Both the position numbers and the translations under genes were made by a program. A DNA stretch of 64,000 bases from Duganella sp. BJB476 (GTDB taxonomy: Bacteria > Pseudomonadota > Gammaproteobacteria > Burkholderiales > Burkholderiaceae_D), in contig NZ_QVIO01000003.1 in NCBI RefSeq assembly GCF_003416895.1, positions 558,001 to 622,000 of the forward strand, read 5' to 3'. Shown here in pieces: positions 27,319-35,717 of this stretch (position 1 is its first letter; the number at the start of each line of letters is the position of its first letter). The notes beneath the pieces were generated by a model. It had not been told where the DNA came from. It worked only from the letters and a program-made list of their open reading frames with translations, and made no database searches.

Positions 27319-30039
27319 TTACATCTTGTAGTTCAGGCCCAGCAGCATGGTGCGGCCGTACTTGGTGTACTCGCCCGGCACTTTCAGGGTGCCGTTGCTC
27401 AGCGTGGTCTGGTACGCGGTATCGTTCGCGTTGATCACCTGGAACAGCAGCGACAGGCCTTTGTACTGGCCTTCCTTGAACTCGTAACCGAGCTGGAAGT
27501 CCACTTGCGCTGCGCCCTTGATGTCGGTGAAGGTGCGATCGGCGCCGAAGCCGGTCACTTCGCCACGGAAGTTGGAACGCTCGCTGCGGGTTACACGCGC
27601 CGAGTAGCCGGACTTCTCGTAGAACACCTGCACGTTCGACACGGTGCGCGACAGGCCTGGCAGTGCGCCGGTGGTGCCTGGACCGTCAGGAGCGATCTCG
27701 CTCTTGGTGCGGGAGATCGAACCGGTGGCGCCGAAGCCTTCCAGGCCGGTCCACAGGACCTTGCCGTCGATCGAACCGGACAGCTCCACACCTTTGATCG
27801 AACCGCCCGTGCCGTTGGCCGGCTGGGTCAGGGTACCGATGTTCGATTTCGGGGCCACGCCATCGTTAGGATAGCTGGTGAAGTCGAACGGCAGGACCTG
27901 GTCGTAGATGTAGGTCTTGAGCTTCTTGTAGAAGGTCGCGGCGCTGAAGTAGGTGCTCTTGTCGAAGTACTTCTCGTACGTCAAGTCGATCGCGTTGGCG
28001 CGCCATGGCTTCAGGTTAGGATTGCCGCCGCTGCCGGTCCACAGCAGCTTGGTGGTGTCCACCGAAGCGCTCGACGATGCGCGCAGCTGGTCCAGGCGTG
28101 GACGAGCCATGGTCTTGCCCAGGCCGAAGCGCACGTGCTGCTCGCTGCCCAGGTCGAAGTTCAAGTTCAGGCTAGGCAGGAAGTCGTTGTACGACGTACC
28201 TTCGTCCGCGGTCTTCGGCGTGTTCAGGTTGTTGGTGTCGACGTTGAACGCGCTCGAGCTCTGGTTGGTGTGGATCATCTGCACACCGAAGTTGCCCTTC
28301 ACAGGAACACCCCAGGTGTCGTCGATGCCGACCTTGGCGTAGGCGGTCGAGACTTTCTCGCTGACCAGCCAGTCCTTGTTGTAGATGTCCTGGTGAATCT
28401 TAGGCGTCAGCGTGTACAGGCTGTTGACGGCGCCCATGATGTCGTAGGACATGATGCCAGGGATGCCGGCGAAGCCCAGCGAGGTCGGATCCTGGATCAG
28501 GTTGGCAGGCACGGCGATCGGTGCGCGGCCGTTCTTCAGGTTGACCAGCATCTCCGCCGATTGACGGGTCTTGTCGCGCTTGGTGAAGTTGACGCCCACG
28601 TCCAGGTTGCTGAACATGCCGTCCAGGCTGCGCTTGGCCGAGAAACGGGCCGATTTCAGCTTGTCGGTCACTTGCGGATACTTGACGTAGCCGTCCTGGC
28701 CCCAACCGCCCGGATCGCTCAGTTTGACGACGGAAGGATCGGCGTAGTTCAGGCCGGTGGTCACTTGCGGCAGGCCGGTCTGGTTGTCGCGCACGATCTT
28801 GGCGCTGTCGGTGACGGCGGCGCCCGAGTAGGTTTCCAGGATCATGTCCTGACGGTCCGCTTTCGAGTAGCTGAAGTCGGCGATGCCGGTCCAGTCTTCG
28901 TTCATGCGCAGCTTGTTGTTCCAGCCGATCGCGAACAGCTTGTCGCGGTTGGTGTTCAGGTCGTTACGCAGCACAGGCTGGATACCGCCGACGGTCGCGC
29001 TCTGCAGCACCTGGGTGCCGCCGTAGCTGGCGAATATCGGGTTGGCGTAGGTCAGGCCGCCCATCCAGTTGCCGGTGCCGAACTGCATGCCACGGATGGT
29101 GGTGTCGGAATCGAATTTCGAGTAGTAGGTGTCGACCATCGACTGGAAGTCGCGGGTCGGTTTCCACTGCACGACCGCCATCAGGCCGTCGCGGGTCTGC
29201 TTGGTCGAGCCGGCGTCGATTTCGTTGCCGGAGTTGGCCAGGCCGGTGGTGCTGCCGGTCTTAGGATCGAAGCCATAGCCCCAGCTGCTCCACTTCTGGT
29301 ACTGGCCAGGGGAGTCCAGGCGGGCGTAGCCCAGCGCCACACCCAGGGTGCGGTTGTTGAACTGGTCGATGTAGATGCCGCTCAGGCGGTAGCCCTTGTC
29401 TTTGTAGCCGGCGTTTTGCTTGCCCAGCGAGTTCTTCTCGCCGCGCACGTTGATCGCCATCGTGCGGCCCGGGAATTCCAGCGGACGCACGGTTTGCAGG
29501 TCGACGGTGCCCGACAGGCCCTGGCCGACCAGCGATGCGTCCGGAGTCTTGTAGACCACGGCGCCGTTGATCAGTTCCGATGGATACTGATCGTACTCGA
29601 CGCTGCGGTTGTCGCCGGTGGACGCCTGCTCACGACCATTGAGGGTGGTGGTCGAGAAGTCTGGCGCCAGGCCGCGGATGCTCAGCACCTGGGCACGGCC
29701 GGCCACGCGTTGCGCGGCCACACCTGGCAGGCGCGACAGCGATTCGGCGATCGACACGTCCGGCAACTTGCCGATGTCTTCAGCGGAGATCGCTTCAACG
29801 ATGGATTCGGAATTCTTTTTGACGGAGATGGCGTCTTCGATACCGCGACGGATACCGGACACTTTCACCGTTTGGATTACAGGCGCGTCGGCGGCCTGGG
29901 CGGCGGTCGCGTCTTGCGCGTAGGACGAGCCGGAAATGGCGGACAGCAGCAATGCACAGCCGGCTGCTACCGGGCTCAACTTAAATGCAACACTAGTCGG
30001 AGCCGAGTTGGCGCCGCGCAGGTTGGCGGAATTCATCAT
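27319..30039 (-). CDS. TonB-dependent outer-membrane receptor (carbohydrate type)
   Basis: A 906-residue receptor. From the ATG at 30037-30039 (AGGGGA six bases upstream) it has a long N-terminal leader with signal peptide ending GSSYAQ, then a TonB-box-like VIQTVKVSG, a plug domain (SIAESLSRLPGVAAQRVAGRAQ, RGLAPDFSTTTLNGREQAS) and a beta-barrel ending LNYKM. It fits the TonB receptors of Xanthomonas and Caulobacter that import complex sugars (TIGR01782 group), where MalA of Caulobacter is the maltodextrin example. A maltodextrin or other glucan fragment is the likely substrate, given the amylolytic neighbours. A last residue of Met instead of Phe or Trp is slightly unusual. Confidence 0.92.
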   Translation of the reverse strand: MMNSANLRGANSAPTSVAFKLSPVAAGCALLLSAISGSSYAQDATAAQAADAPVIQTVKVSGIRRGIEDAISVKKNSESIVEAISAEDIGKLPDVSIAESLSRLPGVAAQRVAGRAQVLSIRGLAPDFSTTTLNGREQASTGDNRSVEYDQYPSELINGAVVYKTPDASLVGQGLSGTVDLQTVRPLEFPGRTMAINVRGEKNSLGKQNAGYKDKGYRLSGIYIDQFNNRTLGVALGYARLDSPGQYQKWSSWGYGFDPKTGSTTGLANSGNEIDAGSTKQTRDGLMAVVQWKPTRDFQSMVDTYYSKFDSDTTIRGMQFGTGNWMGGLTYANPIFASYGGTQVLQSATVGGIQPVLRNDLNTNRDKLFAIGWNNKLRMNEDWTGIADFSYSKADRQDMILETYSGAAVTDSAKIVRDNQTGLPQVTTGLNYADPSVVKLSDPGGWGQDGYVKYPQVTDKLKSARFSAKRSLDGMFSNLDVGVNFTKRDKTRQSAEMLVNLKNGRAPIAVPANLIQDPTSLGFAGIPGIMSYDIMGAVNSLYTLTPKIHQDIYNKDWLVSEKVSTAYAKVGIDDTWGVPVKGNFGVQMIHTNQSSSAFNVDTNNLNTPKTADEGTSYNDFLPSLNLNFDLGSEQHVRFGLGKTMARPRLDQLRASSSASVDTTKLLWTGSGGNPNLKPWRANAIDLTYEKYFDKSTYFSAATFYKKLKTYIYDQVLPFDFTSYPNDGVAPKSNIGTLTQPANGTGGSIKGVELSGSIDGKVLWTGLEGFGATGSISRTKSEIAPDGPGTTGALPGLSRTVSNVQVFYEKSGYSARVTRSERSNFRGEVTGFGADRTFTDIKGAAQVDFQLGYEFKEGQYKGLSLLFQVINANDTAYQTTLSNGTLKVPGEYTKYGRTMLLGLNYKM

Positions 30040-30156
30040 CAAATGTCCCCTCACTCATCTAAAAATATACCCGCGACAACTACAGCCTGCTCTCGCACCA
30101 TCGACTACACGGGTTCCAAGGATTGCAAACGTTCTAAAAGACGTTCTACGAAGAAT

Positions 30157-30184
30157 TTTGTACTAAAACTAGATTCGGTGTCAA
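30157..30184 (-). promoter_or_regulatory. Sigma-70-like promoter for the TonB receptor
   Basis: On the minus strand a consensus TTGACA (30179-30184) precedes TACAAA (30157-30162) by 16 bases, giving a leader of about 110 bases before the ATG at 30039. Confidence 0.5.
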
Positions 30185-30288
30185 TCAAACTTCAGTCACG
30201 CTACGCACACAGAGGGCCGCCAGCCCTTGCTCGCCCTGCGAAAACGTCATTCGCGTTGTATTTCGGCTACAGCCAACTACCCCTCAGC

Positions 30289-30305
30289 ATGTAGTGGAAC
30301 TACAT
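30289..30305. promoter_or_regulatory. Operator palindrome ATGTAGT-GGA-ACTACAT
   Basis: Perfect 7-base arms with a 3-base spacer, the longest and cleanest copy of the GTAGT-N3-ACTAC element in the window. It lies between the receptor and GH13 genes. Confidence 0.75.
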
Positions 30306-30483
30306 TTTTTGACTGAATACCACTTTACTTCGTAGCATTTCCAACCTCGGCCCGATAAAAAGATTATCTCGAAGATAATTTTTAGAAAAATGCAGCGAAG
30401 GAATGTATTAAAACTAGAACTGCTCATTTGATACGCACCATGTTTCATAGTATTCTCGACGAGAAATTCATAGAAAAGCACCT

Positions 30484-30496
30484 GTAGTCCGACTAC
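30484..30496. promoter_or_regulatory. Operator palindrome GTAGT-CCG-ACTAC before GH13
   Basis: Perfect 5-base arms, 14 bases before the ATG of the GH13 gene at 30511 and next to its CGGAG ribosome site, so binding would block transcription early. Confidence 0.7.
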
Positions 30497-30510
30497 TTGA
30501 CGGAGACCTC

Positions 30511-32358
30511 ATGCACAAAATCCTCGCCGCCGCGCTGCTGTCCGCGCTGCCGTTCATCGCCCACGCCGATACCTACCGCATCGACCACATGGACCCGCCG
30601 CTGTGGTGGGCCGGCATGCGCAACAGTTCGCTGCAACTGATGGTGCACGGGCCGCAGATCGCCGACCTGGAGCCGGCGCTAAGCTACCCCGGCGTGCGCA
30701 TCGCCTCGGTGGCGCGGGTCGCCAACCGCAACTACCTGTTCATCAACCTGGAAATCGCCCCCGACGCGGCGCCGGGCGCGATCGACCTGGCGTTCAAGCG
30801 CGGCAGCCAATCGGTGCACTACAGCTACAAATTGCTGGCACGGGCCGCCGGCTCGGCCCAGCGCAGCGGCTTCAACAGCAGCGACGCCATCTACGAGGTG
30901 ATGCCGGACCGCTTTGCCAACGGCGACCCGTCCAACGACAACGCGGCAGGCATGACGGAACGCGCCGACCGTGCAGCGCCCTCCGGCCGCCACGGCGGCG
31001 ATATCCGCGGCATGGCCGATCATCTGGACTACATCGCTGCCATGGGTTTCACCATGATCTGGCCGACGCCGCTGCTGGAATCGAATTCGGCCTACTCCTA
31101 CCACGGCTACGCCAGTACCGACCACTACCGCATCGACCCGCGCTACGGCAGCAACGAGGACTACCGCAACTTTGTCGCGCAGGCGCGCGCCAAGGGATTG
31201 GGCGTAATCCAGGACGTGGTGCTCAACCACATCGGCGACAAGCACTGGTGGATGCAGGACATGCCGACACCGGACTGGCTGACCTACCAGGGCAAGTTCG
31301 TGCCGACCGAGCATCACCGGGTGGCGCTGCAAGATCCCTATGCGTCGAACGAGGACAAGCGTAACTTCACCGAGGGCTGGTTTGTCGAAGGCATGCCGGA
31401 CCTGAACCAGGCCAACCCGTACCTGGCGACCTACCTGATCCAGAACGACATCTGGTGGATCGAGTACGCGGGCCTGTCCGGCCTGCGGGTCGACACCTAC
31501 GGCTACTCCAACACCGAGTTCCTCAGCCGCTGGTCCGGCAGCATGATGGCCGAGTATCCGAAGCTGAACCTGGTGGGCGAGGAATGGACGCCGCTGATAC
31601 CGGTGGTCGCGCACTGGCAGGAGGGCAAGCAGAATTTCAACGGCTATGTCTCGCACATGCCGAGCATGATGGACTTCCCGCTGACCTACACCATGCGCCG
31701 CGCGCTGGCCGCGCCCGACGGCGCCGAGCAAGGCCTGACCAATCTGTACGAAACGCTGTCGCAAGACTATCTGTATCCGAACGCCGGCAACCTGGTGCTG
31801 TTCGAGGGTAACCACGACGTGTCGCGCATCTACAGCGAGCTCAATGCGGACGACAACCTGTTCCGCATGGCGATGGCCTTCGTGGCGACGGCGCCGCGCA
31901 TCCCGCAGTTCTATGCCGGCACCGAGATCCAGATGACCAGCACCATCAAGGATCGCGACGACGCATCCTACCGCCGCGACTTCCCGGGCGGCTGGCGCGG
32001 CGACGCCGTCAACGCCTTCACCGGCGCGGGCCTGACGGCGCAGCAGGCGGCCGCGCAGGCGTATGTGAAGAAGCTGTTCAACTGGCGCAAGGGCGCGTCG
32101 GTGATCCATCACGGGAAGATGATGCACTACGGTCCCGAGCACAATACCTACGTCTACTTCCGCTACGACGGCGCCAAAAAAGTCATGGTAGCCTTGAACA
32201 AGAACAGCACCGACACCGTGCTGAAAACCGCGCGCTTCCACGAGATGCTGAGCGGCGTGCGCGCCGGCGTGGACGTCATCAGCGGCAAGCGCGTTTCGCT
32301 CGATGGCGAGGTCATCTTGCCTGCGCGCTCGGCGCTGATACTGGAGATCGAACAATGA
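30511..32358 (+). CDS. Exported cyclomaltodextrinase/neopullulanase-like GH13
   Basis: A 615-residue protein with a signal peptide (ILAAALLSALPFIAHA). An N-terminal cyclomaltodextrinase beta domain (about 20-120, with DPPLWWAGMRNSSLQLMVHG) precedes the barrel: YEVMPDRFANGD, HGGDIRGMADHLDY, DVVLNHIGDKHWW, nucleophile Asp in LRVDTYGYSN, acid/base Glu in LVGEEWTP, and Asp in EGNHDVSR. The C-terminal beta domain fits Cyc-maltodext_C. It would open cyclodextrins or cut pullulan and maltodextrins in the periplasm. Its TGA overlaps the next ATG (ATGA), so it is translationally coupled to the glycosidase-esterase fusion. Confidence 0.92.
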   Translation: MHKILAAALLSALPFIAHADTYRIDHMDPPLWWAGMRNSSLQLMVHGPQIADLEPALSYPGVRIASVARVANRNYLFINLEIAPDAAPGAIDLAFKRGSQSVHYSYKLLARAAGSAQRSGFNSSDAIYEVMPDRFANGDPSNDNAAGMTERADRAAPSGRHGGDIRGMADHLDYIAAMGFTMIWPTPLLESNSAYSYHGYASTDHYRIDPRYGSNEDYRNFVAQARAKGLGVIQDVVLNHIGDKHWWMQDMPTPDWLTYQGKFVPTEHHRVALQDPYASNEDKRNFTEGWFVEGMPDLNQANPYLATYLIQNDIWWIEYAGLSGLRVDTYGYSNTEFLSRWSGSMMAEYPKLNLVGEEWTPLIPVVAHWQEGKQNFNGYVSHMPSMMDFPLTYTMRRALAAPDGAEQGLTNLYETLSQDYLYPNAGNLVLFEGNHDVSRIYSELNADDNLFRMAMAFVATAPRIPQFYAGTEIQMTSTIKDRDDASYRRDFPGGWRGDAVNAFTGAGLTAQQAAAQAYVKKLFNWRKGASVIHHGKMMHYGPEHNTYVYFRYDGAKKVMVALNKNSTDTVLKTARFHEMLSGVRAGVDVISGKRVSLDGEVILPARSALILEIEQ

Positions 32359-35300
32359 GCTTCGCCCGCCGCCGCTTTGGCGCCTTGTCGCTGCTGGCCC
32401 TGCCCGCCATGGCGGCTGCCGCCACCACGCTGAGCACCAGCTATCCCACCTGGGACGGCAAGCAGGAGACCGTGCGCTACACCACGCCGGACGCCAGCGC
32501 CGCGCTGCGCAGCTACACGCAGTCGACTACCATGCGCGTGCGCGAAGGCGGCAAGCAGGAGATCAGCTACGCCGAAGCGCAGGGGCAGCCGTCGGTCCGC
32601 AGCGGCAACCTGGCCTTCGACGCGCTGTTCACACTGGCCGGCCTGGAGATGAAGCAGGACTCGGTCGGCGAGATCCGCGACGGCAGCTACAACGGCGGCA
32701 ACGCCATCTCCTGCAATTGCTTCGAGACCGGCGAGTTGTGGCACTACGTGTGGACGCGCGACCTGTCCTACGCGGCCTCGCTGGGACTGGGCATGCTGGA
32801 CCCGCGCCGCGTGCGCAATTCGCTGGAGTTCAAGCTGTCCGGCTACCGCGACGGCGTGCAGCCGGGCGCACACGCCGCCGGCAGCACCGATGGCTTGCAG
32901 ATCATCCAGGACACCGGCAGCGGTGGCAGCTGGCCGGTCAGTACGGACCGCGTCAGCTGGGCCTTCGGCGCGGAGGAAGCCTTGAAGGCGTTGGCGCCGG
33001 ACGAGCGCAAGGCCTTCGCGGCCACCGCCTTGCGCGCCCTCTCCAACACGCTGGAAAACGACCGGCTGGCCGTCTACGATGCGGTCGACGGTTTGTACAA
33101 CGGCGAGGAATCCTTCCTCGACTGGCGCGAGCAAAGCTACGCAGGCTGGATCGCCGGCGACCTGGCCAGCATGGCGACATCGAAGGCGCTGTCCACCAAC
33201 GCCGGTCACTACAAGGCGCTGACGCTGGCGGCGCAACTGGCAAAGGAACAGGGCAACACGGCGCTGGCCGACAAGTACGCGGCATGGGCGGCGGACCTGA
33301 AGCGCGCCATCAACCAGCGCCTGTGGCAGGCCGACGCCGGCATGTACAGCAGCGTGACGGCCGGCCATTTCGACGGTGCGCCGATGTACAAGTACGACTG
33401 GCTGGGGCAATCGCTGGCGATCGTCACCGGCATCGCCGACCGCCAGCAGGCCGAGAGCATCCTTGCGCATTATCCGCATGGCCCGCTGGGCGCGCCGGTG
33501 ACCTGGCCGCAGCAGCCTGGCGTGGCGATCTATCACAACCGCGCCATGTGGCCGTTCGTGACGGCCTACGGTTTGAAGGCGGCGGCGCTGACCGGCAACG
33601 TCGCCGTCGCCGATGCGGCCTACGATACGCTGATGCGCGGCGCGGCGCTCAACCTGTCGAACATGGAAAACCTGGAATGGCTGTCCGGCCAGCCGATGCT
33701 GAAGGATAAGCAGGCGCAGGGCGACTTGAGCGGACCGGTGGTGGATTCGCGCCGGCAGCTGTGGTCCGTCGGCGCTTACCTGGGCATGGTGGTCGGCGAT
33801 GTGTTTGGCGTGCAGACCACCAATGACGGCATCGCGCTGCGTCCGTTCGTGACGGCCAAGCTGCGGCGCGAGGCGTTTGCGGGCAGCGACGCCGTCGCGC
33901 TGAATAATCTCGCGCTGCGCGGCAAGCGCTTGCAGGTGCGCCTGTCGCTACCGCCGGCCGCGCGTGGCGACGGCTACTACGAAGTCGATGCGGTGACGCT
34001 GAACGGCAAACCTGCCACGTCCACGCTGGCATGGCCTGAACTGGCGGCGGACAACGTCATCGAGATCCGCCTCGGCAAGCTGGTCGCCGGGCAGCAGGCC
34101 AAGCGCAGCGTCGGCGCGCAGCCGCTGGCGTTGGATCCTGCGGTGTACTCGCCGCCGGAGCCGCGCATCGTCAAGCTGGAACGCGGCACTTACGATTTCC
34201 CCACGCTGCACCTTGAGGGCGCCGGCAAGGGAGTGGTCTACAACATCTACCGCAACGGCAAGCTGGCGACGCAGCGCGTGAGCGCCAAGACCTGGGCCGA
34301 CCGCCGCGCCCCGTTGCTGGGCAAAGGCGAGAACGACAACCTGTGCTACTCGGTGGAGGCGATGTTCACCGGCTCCGGCAACCGCAGCCACCACAGCGCG
34401 CCAGTGTGCCTGAACAGCGGCGTGGAAATCGCCGCCGGCGATGCGCGCGTGCAGTCCAGCGTGGCCGCCGCCGATGGCCGCATCGCCGGCTGGGGCGCGC
34501 CGTCCGATACCTTTGCGGTGCAGGACATCAAGGTCGAGCGCGACGGCAGCTACGCCATGCAGCTCAAGTACCGCAACACCGCACACCAGGTCAACCTGGG
34601 CATCAGCGGCGGCGTGAAGTGGATGACACTCAGGGATGGCAACGGTGGCGTCGCCGCGCAAGGCGTGGTGCAGTTGCCGCACTCGCCAGCCAACGCCGGA
34701 CCGTCGTGGTCGACGCCGTTGAAGGCTGTGCTCAAGACGGGCAGCTACCGCATGGAGCTCAGCGATTTCTACAACATGAGCTACCTGAAAAGTAACACCA
34801 GCTATGCCGATGCCGGCGGCGTCAAGGGACCATCGAACCGCTTCGATATCCATGGCGTCCGCATCATGCCGCTGGCGCGCGGCGCGGCGGCCGGTTCTGC
34901 GGCTGGCGGCGGCAGCGCGGCGGCCAGCACGGTCGCCTCGCCCATTCCTGCCTTGCCGCCCGCCGGCACGCTGCGCATCGTCGAGCAGTTCGCTTCGCCG
35001 CAGCTGGGCAACCAGCGCAACCTGCGCATCTACCTGCCGCCCGGCTATGACGCCCATCCGCAGCAGCGCTATCCGGTGCTCTACATGCACGACGGCCAGA
35101 ACCTGTTCGACGCCACCACCGCAGCTTACGGCGCCGCCTGGGAAATGGGCAGCACCATGGACCGCCTGATCGCCGACGGCGTCGTCGCGCCGGCCATCGT
35201 GGTCGGCATCGACAACACCAAGGACCGCATCGCCGAATACACGCCCTGCTGCGATCCGCAATACGGCGGCGGCAAGCTCGACGCCTACATGGCCTTCATC

Positions 35301-35717
35301 GTCGATACCGTCAAGCCCTGGGCCGACGCCAATCTGCGCACGCTGCCGGACCGCGAACACACCGCCATCATGGGCTCCTCGCTGGGTGGCATCGCCTCGG
35401 TCTACATCGCCCAGCAGCGGCCGCAAGTTTTCTCCATGGCGGCGGGCGTGTCGAGTTCGTTCTGGTGGAATAAGGGCGAGCTGATCGCCAAGACGCCGGC
35501 GCGCCAGCCGGTCAAGTTCTACCTCGATGCAGGCACCGACGACGATGGCCTGGAGCACACGCTGAAAATGCGCGACGCCATGCTGGCCCAGGGCTATCGC
35601 CTGAATGAAGACCTGCTGTTCTACGCCGCCGATGCCGCCATCCACAACGAGCGCTCTTGGGCGGCACGCGTGCAGCGGCCGCTGGCCTGGTTCTTCCCCG
35701 CTAACCGGCAGCAATAA
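32355..35717 (+). CDS. Exported six-hairpin glycosidase fused to an esterase-like alpha/beta hydrolase
   Basis: A 1120-residue protein. After a signal peptide (LSLLALPAMAAAA), residues about 60-540 form an (alpha/alpha)6-type glycosidase domain (ETGELWHYVWTRDLSYAASL, GSGGSWPVSTDRVSWAFGAEEAL, EESFLDWREQSYAGW). A beta-sandwich region, perhaps carbohydrate-binding, spans about 600-840, then a Gly/Ala/Ser linker (about 840-865). The C-terminus (about 870-1115) is an esterase-D/Fes-like hydrolase with YPVLYMHDGQNLF and nucleophile Ser in GSSLGGIAS. It may strip acyl groups from a decorated glucan while trimming it. I cannot assign a GH family with certainty. It overlaps the upstream GH13 by four bases and the convergent GGDEF gene by 17. 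Confidence 0.85.
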   Translation: MSFARRRFGALSLLALPAMAAAATTLSTSYPTWDGKQETVRYTTPDASAALRSYTQSTTMRVREGGKQEISYAEAQGQPSVRSGNLAFDALFTLAGLEMKQDSVGEIRDGSYNGGNAISCNCFETGELWHYVWTRDLSYAASLGLGMLDPRRVRNSLEFKLSGYRDGVQPGAHAAGSTDGLQIIQDTGSGGSWPVSTDRVSWAFGAEEALKALAPDERKAFAATALRALSNTLENDRLAVYDAVDGLYNGEESFLDWREQSYAGWIAGDLASMATSKALSTNAGHYKALTLAAQLAKEQGNTALADKYAAWAADLKRAINQRLWQADAGMYSSVTAGHFDGAPMYKYDWLGQSLAIVTGIADRQQAESILAHYPHGPLGAPVTWPQQPGVAIYHNRAMWPFVTAYGLKAAALTGNVAVADAAYDTLMRGAALNLSNMENLEWLSGQPMLKDKQAQGDLSGPVVDSRRQLWSVGAYLGMVVGDVFGVQTTNDGIALRPFVTAKLRREAFAGSDAVALNNLALRGKRLQVRLSLPPAARGDGYYEVDAVTLNGKPATSTLAWPELAADNVIEIRLGKLVAGQQAKRSVGAQPLALDPAVYSPPEPRIVKLERGTYDFPTLHLEGAGKGVVYNIYRNGKLATQRVSAKTWADRRAPLLGKGENDNLCYSVEAMFTGSGNRSHHSAPVCLNSGVEIAAGDARVQSSVAAADGRIAGWGAPSDTFAVQDIKVERDGSYAMQLKYRNTAHQVNLGISGGVKWMTLRDGNGGVAAQGVVQLPHSPANAGPSWSTPLKAVLKTGSYRMELSDFYNMSYLKSNTSYADAGGVKGPSNRFDIHGVRIMPLARGAAAGSAAGGGSAAASTVASPIPALPPAGTLRIVEQFASPQLGNQRNLRIYLPPGYDAHPQQRYPVLYMHDGQNLFDATTAAYGAAWEMGSTMDRLIADGVVAPAIVVGIDNTKDRIAEYTPCCDPQYGGGKLDAYMAFIVDTVKPWADANLRTLPDREHTAIMGSSLGGIASVYIAQQRPQVFSMAAGVSSSFWWNKGELIAKTPARQPVKFYLDAGTDDDGLEHTLKMRDAMLAQGYRLNEDLLFYAADAAIHNERSWAARVQRPLAWFFPANRQQ

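Larger units (their letters stand above)
30040..30510. promoter_or_regulatory. 471-base divergent regulatory region, TonB receptor / GH13
   Basis: This is the largest gene-free stretch and is AT-rich compared with its neighbours. It holds a TTGACA/TACAAA promoter for the receptor (30157-30184), two GTAGT-N3-ACTAC operators (30289-30305 and 30484-30496), a palindrome ATTATCT-CGA-AGATAAT at 30363-30379, a direct repeat ACGTTCTA at 30129-30136 and 30141-30148, and two near-identical 15-mers TGTAYTAAAACTAGA at 30159-30173 and 30404-30418. I see no credible gene in it. Confidence 0.6.

Noticed and set aside
27223-30294. A 1023-codon open frame on the plus strand across the TonB receptor
   Set aside because: Antisense to a full-length receptor with signal peptide, plug and barrel; composition is typical of a shadow frame.
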